Positions 15,536 to 23,181 of a stretch of 35,891 nt of DNA are shown here, piece by piece. The stretch covers positions 1 through 35,891 of the forward strand of contig CAMATL010000011.1 in assembly GCA_945861145.1 (NCBI GenBank). The letters run 5' to 3'. Below the pieces are notes generated by a model, which was not told the DNA's origin, searched no databases, and was given only the letters and a program-made list of their open reading frames with translations. The DNA is from a candidate division TM6 bacterium GW2011_GWF2_37_49 (lineage in GTDB: Bacteria; Babelota; Babeliae; Babelales; RVW-14). The translations under genes were made by a program, and so were the position numbers. Position 1 is the stretch's first letter, and every line of letters starts with the position of its first letter.

Positions 15536-16804
15536 ATGAAGAAATTTATACAAAAAATTATTTGTATGCTTGTGCTTGCCAGCACAACATCCTTATTTTG
15601 TACTCAAGAATTTATAAAAAAAACTCACGAAATAAATCAACACAGCCTTACAAAACCCCTCAAAAAAATTATCATTTTTACCAGTAAAGGGGGGTTCTGG
15701 CATATGGCAGCCTGCGATGCTTTAATCCATATTCTGTCGCCGCACCATGATGTTTCAATCGTTAATCCGATTGAAAATATCTTACATCCATACGATTTTG
15801 TAAAAACGATTAGTGGTGGCTTAATTGATGGAGAACAGTTTTATGACTGGCTTCTTCAGAATAATTGGATAAGTGTTTCAAACATATTGTATAAATATGT
15901 TGTTCCAAATATTTTACAAATTGCCACAGAATCAAAGGTGGCTCTTATTTTTGATTATCTATCTAAAGAAAAGCCAGATCTTGTCATTTCTGTCATCCCT
16001 TGGCTCAATCTATTCATTAGCAACGCCGCGCATCGATTGAGCGTGCCATTTCTGCTCATTACCCCAGATAGTGATTTGACTACATGGTGGGTTCTTGGTC
16101 TTGATAAAATGACTCATGATAATTTTATGGTGGCAATTGGCGTAGAAACAAAAAAAACACGACCAGTGTTGAACGCATGTGGTATTTCCAATGAGCGAAT
16201 TCGCCACGTAGGATTACTAATCAGGCCGGATTTCTTAGAAAAAAAAGACAAAGAAAAAATTCGGGCAACATGGGATATTCCTGCTGATAAGTTTGTCATC
16301 ATGGTTATGATGGGTGGTGCAGGGTCATTTGCCTCTTATAAATATGCACAAAAAATAGCATCTATGAATCTCAATATTCATCTTTTGATCTGTATCGGAA
16401 AAAATGAAAAATTAATAGAAAAAATCTCTCAAATCCCCTTGCAGAAAGAGGTTACTTTGAGCTGTATTCCATTTACTAATAAAATTTCTGATTTGATGGC
16501 GGTATCTGATCTTTTAATTACTAAGCCTGGTCCAGGCAGTGTCAATGAGGCGCTGTACAGTGAGTTGCCCATGCTTATTGATAAAACAGGACCGTGTTTG
16601 TTTTGGGAAGATGGAAACGTTGACCTTGTCAAAGAAAACCAATGGGGAGATGTGGTAACTTCTTTTGATCAGCTAGAAGAGATGATTAAAAAATATATGG
16701 AAAAAAATTACTACGAGCGCGTCAAGCAAGCACTACGTAGTCACGATCGTAAGGATTTTTCAAAAAACATTATGCAGATGATTGCGCAGCTATGTCCACC
16801 TTAG
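15536..16804 (+). CDS. Exported GT-B glycosyltransferase, GT28/MGDG-synthase-like
   Basis: A 422-residue GT-B enzyme related to MurG, diacylglycerol glucosyltransferases and MGDG synthases, which move sugar from a nucleotide sugar to a lipid. The N-domain begins KIIIFTSKGGFWHMAACDAL, the usual glycine-rich acceptor-side loop. The C-domain has FVIMVMMGGAGSF, the linker CIPFTNKISDLMAVSDLLIT and the donor-site block KPGPGSVNEALYSELPMLI. The N-terminus MKKFIQKIICMLVLASTTSL looks like a Sec signal peptide, unusual for this family, whose nucleotide-sugar donors are cytoplasmic. Start 15536 is supported by the promoter upstream. It could instead be a membrane anchor holding the enzyme at the inner membrane. 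Confidence 0.82.
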   Translation: MKKFIQKIICMLVLASTTSLFCTQEFIKKTHEINQHSLTKPLKKIIIFTSKGGFWHMAACDALIHILSPHHDVSIVNPIENILHPYDFVKTISGGLIDGEQFYDWLLQNNWISVSNILYKYVVPNILQIATESKVALIFDYLSKEKPDLVISVIPWLNLFISNAAHRLSVPFLLITPDSDLTTWWVLGLDKMTHDNFMVAIGVETKKTRPVLNACGISNERIRHVGLLIRPDFLEKKDKEKIRATWDIPADKFVIMVMMGGAGSFASYKYAQKIASMNLNIHLLICIGKNEKLIEKISQIPLQKEVTLSCIPFTNKISDLMAVSDLLITKPGPGSVNEALYSELPMLIDKTGPCLFWEDGNVDLVKENQWGDVVTSFDQLEEMIKKYMEKNYYERVKQALRSHDRKDFSKNIMQMIAQLCPP

Positions 16805-16849
16805 GATTGATTATTTGGCTTCATTTGGAAAATTAGTATAAGAGGTAGA

Positions 16850-16874
16850 AAAAGGGCCACACCGTGGCCCTTTT
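16850..16874. terminator. Bidirectional terminator between the glycosyltransferase gene and lon
   Basis: Perfect 11-bp stem AAAAGGGCCAC / GTGGCCCTTTT with a 3-base loop, between two convergent genes and T-rich in both directions. Confidence 0.92.
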
Positions 16875-16885
16875 GACTTGATACC

Positions 16886-19240
16886 TTAGATAGGTAATAA
16901 GACGTATTCCAACACTTCGGTTGCATCTTCTACTAAAAGAATATTGAGATTCTTGTAGAGGCTCTTGTCGATGCTGAGAAGATCAATCTCGTTGCGTTTG
17001 GGAACGATGATGGTACTCAAGTTGTTTTGACACGCAGCGAGAATTTTTTCTTTTAACCCTCCGATAGGTAAGACAGAGCCTTGCAAGCTTAATTCGCCTG
17101 TCATTGCGAAATTGCCATTAATAGCCCGTCCTGTCAGTGCCGAAAGAAGTGAAGATAGAAGCGTAATCCCCGCAGATGGACCATCCTTAGGAACTGCGCC
17201 TGCTGGTAGATGGATGTGCAGATCATGCTCACTAAATTTTGTTTGAGCGATTTTAAAATCACTTGCATGTAATTTTGCATAACTCAGTGCGGCCTGTGCT
17301 GACTCTTTCATTACATCGCCCAGCTGGCCGGTCAAAATTAACTTGCCAGTGCCTGGCACAATAATGGCTTCTACTTGTAACACTTCACCACCGTATGGTG
17401 TCCATGCCAAGCCATTAGTGACGCCGATTTTGTGTTTTTTACTCAATACTTCAAATGGAATTTTTCGTGGCCCTAAAAACTCTGCCAGATTTTGTTTAGT
17501 AACAGCGATTTTCGACTGATTTTCAACAAAATGGCGTGCATATTTTGAACACAGTTTTTGAATTTGTCGGCTTAGGTCTCGTACACCAGATTCGCGTGTG
17601 TATCCGCTGATAATCTCTTGAACAATGTCATTGCCGATGACAATTTCTTTGCCCGCTAGGCCGCATTTTTCAATTGATTCAGTTACTAAATGTTTCTTTG
17701 CTATTTCTACTTTTTCTTCCTGCGTATAACCAGACAGATGGATGATTTCCATGCGGTCGCGTAACGGGCCAGGAATAGTACTTAAATCATTTGCTGTTGC
17801 AATAAACATACATTTTGAAAGATCAAAATGTACGCCAAGGTAATTGTCATAAAAAGTGTTATTTTGTTCCGGATCTAACACTTCAAGTAAGGCGGCTGAT
17901 GGGTCGCCTCTGTTTGACATGCCTAATTTGTCGATTTCATCAATGATGATAATTGGGTTCATGCTGCCGGCTTTACGTACTGCTTGAATAAACCGGCCTG
18001 GCAAAGCGCCAACATAGGTGCGTCGGTGTCCTCGAATTTCTGATTCATCATACACGCCACCCAGGGAGATTCTGAAGTAATTACGTCCCAAGCTTTCAGC
18101 AATTGATTTGCCAAGAGATGTTTTACCAACCCCTGCAGGGCCAGCGAAGCAAATTATAGGCACGCTGGAATCTTCTTTGAGTGTTTTAACCGAAAGAAAA
18201 TCAAGAATACGATCTTTAATTTCATGAAGCCCAAAGTGATGAGCATCAAGAACTTTTTTTGCATGTGATAGGTCTGTATTATCTTTAGTATGTACGCCCC
18301 ATGGCATTCCTAGTAACCATTCTAGATGGTTGCGTAGGACTGTGGCTTCCATAGAATCAGGTGCTGTTTTTTCGAGGCGCTTGATTTGTTTCAGTGCCTC
18401 CGTGCGAGCTTCTGTTGGCATTGGTAGATCATTAGCCTTACGGCGCAGATCATCAATTTCAGATTCGCCTTCTTCACCCAATTCTTTTTGAATTGCTTTC
18501 ATCTGCTCGCGTAGATAGTATTCACGCTGCGATCGATTAATAGAATCACGTGTTTCTACGCGAATACGTTCTTGGACGTTAGTTACCTCAACTTCATGCT
18601 GCAAGTATTCATAGATACCGTCAAGTAGTTGAGCTGCGGTTTCTTTTTCTAGTAGTTTTTGGGCTTCGCTTACCGATAAATTCAGATGAGAAAGAATAAA
18701 GTCGGCAATACGTTCCGGATCTTGAATTTGCGCCAGAATCACTTGAAAATCTGGTCCAAAAATTCTACCGGTAGCAGCTATTCTTTCAACCAGTTGTAAA
18801 ATATTTTTAATTTGACGTTCTGACTGACGATCATTTTCAGGTACTTCAACTACAGGCACTACCCTAATATTGGCATGAAGTGAATGCTCATCAGAAAGAA
18901 TATCTGTTACATGCGCCTTAACAAGTCCTTGAATAAGAACCTTAATACCCCCCTCAGGCAAATTCATGACGCGCATAATATTGGCAACTGTGCCAATTTT
19001 ATAAAGATCATTAATGCTGATTGGTCCGTGCATATCAGCATCATTTTGTTGGTGCGCTGCTAAGAGCAGCACCTTCTTGTTTTCGTCTCCAGACTGTGTA
19101 ATACCCTTAATGATTTTTTCATCAAGGATAAGTAATGGGACAACCATGTGCGGAAAAACCACCACGTCAATCGTTGGTATAACCGGGAGCGTAAGTGGTA
19201 TCTCGAGCTCTGCAGCATGATTTCGTTTTTTGTTGTCCAT
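16886..19240 (-). CDS. lon: ATP-dependent protease Lon (LonA)
   Basis: Cytoplasmic AAA+ serine protease that degrades misfolded and regulatory proteins. From the chosen start (784 residues) the order is: N-terminal substrate domain, coiled-coil region with YYLREQMKAIQKELGE, Walker A GPAGVGKT (367-374), Walker B IIIIDEIDK, sensor region FIATAND, and the protease domain with Ser689 in KDGPSAGI and Lys732 in GGLKEKI, the Ser-Lys dyad. I chose ATG 19240 (MDNKKRN) because GGGGAGGGGGG lies just before it; the TTG six codons upstream would sit inside that ribosome-binding site. It is divergent from lolD, and a 19-bp palindrome lies between them. Confidence 0.98.
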   Translation of the reverse strand: MDNKKRNHAAELEIPLTLPVIPTIDVVVFPHMVVPLLILDEKIIKGITQSGDENKKVLLLAAHQQNDADMHGPISINDLYKIGTVANIMRVMNLPEGGIKVLIQGLVKAHVTDILSDEHSLHANIRVVPVVEVPENDRQSERQIKNILQLVERIAATGRIFGPDFQVILAQIQDPERIADFILSHLNLSVSEAQKLLEKETAAQLLDGIYEYLQHEVEVTNVQERIRVETRDSINRSQREYYLREQMKAIQKELGEEGESEIDDLRRKANDLPMPTEARTEALKQIKRLEKTAPDSMEATVLRNHLEWLLGMPWGVHTKDNTDLSHAKKVLDAHHFGLHEIKDRILDFLSVKTLKEDSSVPIICFAGPAGVGKTSLGKSIAESLGRNYFRISLGGVYDESEIRGHRRTYVGALPGRFIQAVRKAGSMNPIIIIDEIDKLGMSNRGDPSAALLEVLDPEQNNTFYDNYLGVHFDLSKCMFIATANDLSTIPGPLRDRMEIIHLSGYTQEEKVEIAKKHLVTESIEKCGLAGKEIVIGNDIVQEIISGYTRESGVRDLSRQIQKLCSKYARHFVENQSKIAVTKQNLAEFLGPRKIPFEVLSKKHKIGVTNGLAWTPYGGEVLQVEAIIVPGTGKLILTGQLGDVMKESAQAALSYAKLHASDFKIAQTKFSEHDLHIHLPAGAVPKDGPSAGITLLSSLLSALTGRAINGNFAMTGELSLQGSVLPIGGLKEKILAACQNNLSTIIVPKRNEIDLLSIDKSLYKNLNILLVEDATEVLEYVLLPI

Positions 19241-19294
19241 AAGGTCCCCCCTCCCCAAAACAGTTGAAAACGCGATCCAATAGCCAGAACATTT

Positions 19295-19313
19295 TTATGC
19301 ATTGTATGCATAA
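19295..19313. promoter_or_regulatory. 19-bp palindrome between lon and lolD
   Basis: TTATGCAT-TGT-ATGCATAA has perfect 8-bp arms and sits 55 bp upstream of lon in the region divergent to lolD. It is a candidate operator. It does not match the CIRCE heat-shock element (TTAGCACTC-N9-GAGTGCTAA). Confidence 0.5.
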
Positions 19314-19515
19314 TTTTCCATCAGCTATCACGTTTTATTTGATATCATCCTAGTGAAAAAAAAGAGGCTCAGGCAATAGTCCGGTCCTTTACCTGCGATT
19401 ACTGTGTTTTTTACGGATCTTTTGCTTGGGTTGTTGGATAGGATTAATAATGAGTCGTGTGATTAAAAGTTGTATACAGAAAGGCGAGACATTTGCTTGC
19501 CAGCGAAAGGGTCCT

Positions 19516-20196
19516 ATGGAAGGCGCACAATCTCTTATTGCAAAAAATATTACAAAGAAATTTCATCAGGGAAGTAAAGATTTTGAAGTTTTACGTGGAA
19601 TCACCCAAGAATTTAAGCAAGGTCACTCGTATGCCATTGTTGGCGTTTCGGGAAGTGGTAAATCAACCTTCATGCATATCATAGGAGGGCTGGATAAACC
19701 ATCTTCAGGAGATGTTGCTCTGTTTGGGCATTCTTTGTATAAAAACCCTCAACGAAGTGATGTGCTGAATCGTTACATTGGTTTTGTGTTTCAATTCCAT
19801 TATCTGGTCAAAGAACTTTCTATTTTAGAAAATGTTATCCTACCAGGGCTGATTGCTGGTATGCCGCGGCATGAAGCAGTGAGTAGGGCGATGGAGCTGC
19901 TTGATTTCTTGGGAATGATTGCCAAGGCTCCTTCTTACCCAACAGAACTTTCTGGTGGTGAGCAGCAGCGGGTTTCAATTGTTCGGGCAATGTTTAACAA
20001 GCCTGCTTTCCTAATCGCCGATGAGCCAACAGGAAATCTTGATGAGGGTAACGCAGGTCAAGCGGTAAATCTCTTACTTGAAGGATGTAGGGCTTGGAAT
20101 ATGGCACTTATCGTATGTTCACATGATCGGTATGTGTATGAACAGATGGAGACTGTTTTGCGCATGCAACAAGGTGTACTTGCCCAGGAAAAATAA
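19516..20196 (+). CDS. lolD: ABC transporter ATPase, LolD-type
   Basis: ATPase of a MacB/LolD-class transporter; LolCDE releases lipoproteins from the inner membrane toward the outer membrane. Walker [11 protein letters not shown]-loop region [18 protein letters not shown] (the FQFH..L.E wording is typical of LolD), signature LSGGEQQR, Walker [13 protein letters not shown] and switch histidine CSHD are all present. ATG 19516 gives 226 residues, the normal LolD length, with AAAGGG upstream. An ATG at 19450 with AGGA before it would add 22 unconserved residues and cannot be excluded. No permease (LolC/LolE) is adjacent; murJ follows after 45 bp, so the partner must lie elsewhere. Confidence 0.88.
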   Translation: MEGAQSLIAKNITKKFHQGSKDFEVLRGITQEFKQGHSYAIVGVSGSGKSTFMHIIGGLDKPSSGDVALFGHSLYKNPQRSDVLNRYIGFVFQFHYLVKELSILENVILPGLIAGMPRHEAVSRAMELLDFLGMIAKAPSYPTELSGGEQQRVSIVRAMFNKPAFLIADEPTGNLDEGNAGQAVNLLLEGCRAWNMALIVCSHDRYVYEQMETVLRMQQGVLAQEK

Positions 20197-20241
20197 TATA
20201 CTTAATGCCGCGCCAATATTACAAAACCTCAGTGGGGAACA

Positions 20242-21804
20242 ATGAACCAACAACTACACAAAAAAGCGATTATTACAAAGACCTTACAGGTCGGAGCGGC
20301 AACGCTTTTAAGCCGCGTTATTGCTATTTTTCGTGAGGTTTTGATGGTCCAGTTTTTGGGGATTGGGGCGATGTCGGATGCTTTTATTGCAGCTTTTCGG
20401 TTTCCAAATATTTTTCGTCACGTATTTGCCGAAGGTGCCTTGAGTGCTTCATTTATTCCTGTTTATGTCAAAGCGCTCAAGCAGCATGAACGCAAAGATG
20501 CTGATGGCCTTATGACGGCTACGATGCTGTTTGTTGAAGGCTGTATCATAATTTTTTATGCATTTATTTTACTATTCCCGCGAGCCGTAGTCCTGTTTAT
20601 TGCGCCAGGGTTTTCTGCCGAGCAGGTAGAACATACCGCCCTCTTTCTAAAAATCTTATTTCCATTCCTCGCTTTCGTTTCAGCAAGCGCTTTGCTTGGG
20701 GGGGCGCTTAATGCCGTAAATCAATTTTTTATCCCCGCGATTGGGCCTGCGGTTTGGAATATTTTGTATGTAGCCAGCATTGGCTGCTGTATGTATTTTG
20801 ACCTTGCTACATCATTTTTGTGTATTGGGGTATTGGTTGCTGGTGTCGTGCAGTTTTCAATCTCCCTTTTTACTTATTTTGGTTACGAGATGGCTTTTCG
20901 ATCGATTACGCCTGTGGCCAAAAAATTGTTTCAGCTTGTTTTATCAAAGTTTTTCCCCTGTCTTTTTGGGGTTAGTATTATCGAAATTAATTTATTAGTG
21001 AGCGGCCAAATTGCCTCATTTTTACCAAGAGGCTCGGTATCGCTTTTGTACTACGGTAGCCGCTTCATGAATTTGCCACTGGGAGTTTTTGGTGTAGCGC
21101 TTTCTAATATTTTATTGCCGCATTTTTCCCGTATAGCGCTATTTGCGCCAAGCCGTTTTAATTTTTACCTGCTTAAAGTCGCCAAATTTGTAACCTGGGT
21201 AATGGTGCCTGTGGCAGTCTTATTTATGATTGCTTCGGAACAACTATTTGCCATGATTTTTATGGTTTCAAAAAAAGCGACCCTTGACCAAGTAATGCAG
21301 GCAAAATGGATTTTGATTATTTATTGTATGGGCTTGGTTTTTTTTGCCTTTAACAAAATTTTGCTCAGCTTCTTTTATTCTCTCAAAGATACCTCTTCCG
21401 CAACTATTGCGTCTGCGGTAGCTGCGGCGATCAATTTGAGTGTCGACTTAGTGAGTTTGTATTTTAACAATATTTACGGCATTGCTGCAGCTACAGTCGC
21501 GAGTGGCGTGGGGATGACCATAGTCTCGCTCTATTTTCTACATACTCGACATAACATCTCTTTCTTTGCCGCTCGGTACCTAAAGTTTTTGATAAAATTT
21601 TTTACACAGTTTGCTCTGATAGCAGGGATATTTAGTATTTTATTTTATGGTAGCGAAGTATTACTAGGCAGCTTGTGGCAGGATAGTAAGCTGTGGAGTA
21701 TACTTATTTTTTGGATCCGTTTTAGCGTTGCGTCTATCATCTGTGCCTATCTGCACTACACAACGCGCCATTTCTTTAAAATTAAATTACATTTTATCGA
21801 TTAG
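20242..21804 (+). CDS. murJ: Lipid II flippase MurJ (MviN family)
   Basis: Integral inner-membrane protein of the MOP superfamily that flips lipid II to the periplasm for peptidoglycan synthesis. The 520-residue product has about 14 membrane helices. Typical N-terminal wording is GAATLLSRVIAIFREVLMVQ and AFIAAFRFPNIFRHVFAEGA, with FIPVY following; a later helix carries PLGVFGVALSNILLPHFSRI. A GTGGGGAA ribosome-binding site precedes the ATG. It is 45 bp after lolD and may share its transcript. With the PBP at 32854 it shows that this cell makes peptidoglycan. Confidence 0.95.
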   Translation: MNQQLHKKAIITKTLQVGAATLLSRVIAIFREVLMVQFLGIGAMSDAFIAAFRFPNIFRHVFAEGALSASFIPVYVKALKQHERKDADGLMTATMLFVEGCIIIFYAFILLFPRAVVLFIAPGFSAEQVEHTALFLKILFPFLAFVSASALLGGALNAVNQFFIPAIGPAVWNILYVASIGCCMYFDLATSFLCIGVLVAGVVQFSISLFTYFGYEMAFRSITPVAKKLFQLVLSKFFPCLFGVSIIEINLLVSGQIASFLPRGSVSLLYYGSRFMNLPLGVFGVALSNILLPHFSRIALFAPSRFNFYLLKVAKFVTWVMVPVAVLFMIASEQLFAMIFMVSKKATLDQVMQAKWILIIYCMGLVFFAFNKILLSFFYSLKDTSSATIASAVAAAINLSVDLVSLYFNNIYGIAAATVASGVGMTIVSLYFLHTRHNISFFAARYLKFLIKFFTQFALIAGIFSILFYGSEVLLGSLWQDSKLWSILIFWIRFSVASIICAYLHYTTRHFFKIKLHFID

Positions 21805-21836
21805 ATCAATTGACTGCTCATGGTTGCCGCCATGGA

Positions 21837-21866
21837 TTGTTATTTATAGTTGACAGGGTGTATAAT
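21837..21866 (+). promoter_or_regulatory. Promoter of the decayed small exported-protein gene
   Basis: TTGTTA (21837-21842), 18-bp spacer, TATAAT (21861-21866). It reads toward the pseudogene at 21927. A TTGACA lies inside the spacer, too close to the -10 to act with it. The intact relative at 22500 also has TAGTTGACA upstream. Confidence 0.45.
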
Positions 21867-21926
21867 GTATTTTACCCTCCTTGTCCAATTTTATAAAAAA
21901 CAATCATTAATTTTCAGGGGGCCTGG

Positions 21927-22039
21927 GTGAAGTATCTATTAAAAACTTTTTCTAGTATTGGATTGGCCATCCTCTTCGTGTCGGTTTGCAATCGGCAAGT
22001 GCGAGCGCTAGAAAGAGATTCATGGCGATAGAAACATAA
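21927..22039 (+). pseudogene. Frameshifted remnant related to the small exported protein at 22500
   Basis: The GTG at 21927 opens a signal-peptide-like MKYLLKTFSSIGLAILF and then loses its frame. In the next frame comes GLQSASASARKRF, ending at a TAA (22037-22039). Its 21 bases 21983-22003 are identical to 22557-22577 in the intact gene, where they encode GLQSASA, the signal-peptide end. The leader words GGGGGCCT and TGAAG around the start are shared too. So this is a truncated, frameshifted paralogue left by a tandem duplication. The mature region of the intact protein is not found here. Confidence 0.6.
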
Positions 22040-22077
22040 GAAGCTATTCTTTTGCTTGAGGGAAAAGAATAGCTTCT
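22039..22077. terminator. Strong hairpin after the pseudogene
   Basis: Perfect 15-bp stem AGAAGCTATTCTTTT / AAAAGAATAGCTTCT with a 9-base loop overlaps the pseudogene stop. No T-tract follows on either strand, so termination is uncertain; it may be a 3' stabilising structure or a repeat. Confidence 0.5.
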
Positions 22078-22107
22078 AGCAGCTAGGGGTAAAATAAGGC
22101 TTGGGTT

Positions 22108-22308
22108 GTGTGCGGAAATTTTGTTTCTGTCTTGAACAAGAAGAATAATGAAGCATTGATAGTAGAAAATGAAGAATGCCTTACTTTGGAAAATCCAGCA
22201 GATCTTTTGGGCGATCTTTTTCTTTGCATGCCGGAAGCGGCTTGTGGTAAAAAAAATATTTTACCCTTCATTGTTTCACCTGCAGCTATTACCGCTGCGC
22301 ACAGCTAA
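22108..22308 (+). CDS. Possible small protein or gene remnant
   Basis: A 66-residue frame starting at GTG 22108 without a clear ribosome-binding site. I do not recognise it. It has three Cys residues and a fairly normal amino-acid mix (ECLTLENPADLLGDLFLCMP), more protein-like than the shadows elsewhere, but it lies in a decaying 695-bp region between murJ and the 22500 gene. The opposite strand also has an open frame here. It could be the 3' end of a lost gene. The remaining stretch, 22309-22499, holds only a TTGACA (22426-22431) that may belong to the next gene's promoter. Confidence 0.22.
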   Translation: MCGNFVSVLNKKNNEALIVENEECLTLENPADLLGDLFLCMPEAACGKKNILPFIVSPAAITAAHS

Positions 22309-22499
22309 ATTACATACTGCTTTTGGTTGAGCAGTCTAAAAAGTAGCTTATTGGCTTTTTACCACTTAAATATGCCTATTTTGTTTGAAAATGAATAAAG
22401 GCATTCTTAAGCTGTCGGCACTTAGTTGACAAATTGAAAATAAAGAAGTGTTGTAATTTTAATTAATTTGCTAATTATTATTTATTTATTGGGGGCCTT

Positions 22500-22883
22500 A
22501 TGAAGAATTTAAAGAAAATTATTTTTAGTTTTGGTGTGCTTTTGAGCTTAGTCGCTGGTTTGCAATCGGCAAGTGCGGTGGGCGAGACTTTATCACCATA
22601 TGAAGTGGGCAAGCTAGCACAAGCATCATGGAAAAGCGGATCTTCTGATCGGTTGGCCTTGCAGCAAGCTTTATGTGCTGTATTGAACAAGATTAAGATA
22701 GATGCCATTTATGGATATGGCCTTCGTCTAACTGGTGCTGAAATTAAAGCTAAAGCTTTAATTGCTTTAAGCGAGAAAAAACTTGCAGATCTTGAACGAT
22801 TGCGTCTATTGATTTCTGAATTAATAGAAGGTGATGTTAGCGTTGAACTAGGTAAAAAACCGGAAACGCTTAAATCAAAGTAA
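22500..22883 (+). CDS. Small exported protein of unknown function
   Basis: A 127-residue protein with a clear Sec signal peptide: MKNLKKIIFSFGVLLSLVAG followed by LQSASA and a likely cut before VGETLSPY. The mature part of about 100 residues is helical and charged, with LALQQALCAVLNKIKIDAIY and a Leu/Lys/Glu-rich C-terminal half (LIALSEKKLADLERLRLLIS). No family is recognised. GGGGGCCT lies before the ATG, the same leader as in the broken paralogue 570 bp upstream. A terminator follows directly, so it is a single-gene unit. Its destination is the periplasm or, if a further export route exists, outside. Confidence 0.72.
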   Translation: MKNLKKIIFSFGVLLSLVAGLQSASAVGETLSPYEVGKLAQASWKSGSSDRLALQQALCAVLNKIKIDAIYGYGLRLTGAEIKAKALIALSEKKLADLERLRLLISELIEGDVSVELGKKPETLKSK

Positions 22884-22896
22884 ATAACTTAAACAC

Positions 22897-22928
22897 AAAA
22901 AGGGAGTCATGAAATTGGCTCCCTTTTT
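22897..22928. terminator. Terminator after the small exported-protein gene
   Basis: Stem AAAAAGGGAG / CTCCCTTTTT with inner pairing (CA/TG) and a short loop. A- and T-runs on both sides make it usable in both directions, also for a possible minus-strand gene at 22991-23101. Confidence 0.85.
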
Positions 22929-22990
22929 GATGGATATATTTGTTTGGGCAAAAGGCGACAGAGATACTGTTTTATGTTGGCAGGTAAGGT

Positions 22991-23101
22991 TTAACGTAAG
23001 TCAGCGAGAGAAGTCTGTTTGCGAGCTTGTTTAGATCGGCTACGCTTTTGTCCTTTTCTAAGTGCTGGTAAGACCGTTTGAGTGATTTTTTTGGGAGACA
23101 T
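22991..23101 (-). CDS. Possible very small basic protein
   Basis: A 36-residue minus-strand frame from ATG 23101, rich in Lys and Arg (ALRKGQKRSRSKQARKQT). I do not recognise it; it has the composition of a nucleic-acid-binding peptide. A GGAA stretch lies upstream at loose spacing, and a bidirectional terminator lies 63 bp after the stop. The frame is open further upstream to 23242, but that would overlap the aminopeptidase start. The surrounding 298 bp have no other candidate gene. It may be chance. Confidence 0.28.
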   Translation of the reverse strand: MSPKKITQTVLPALRKGQKRSRSKQARKQTSLADLR

Positions 23102-23181
23102 TATTTTCTTGCCATTCCCGCTACTCTTTTTAAGCTCAATAAGCTCATAAAAAAGGAGCTTAAAATAAAAAAGGAGAGTAC

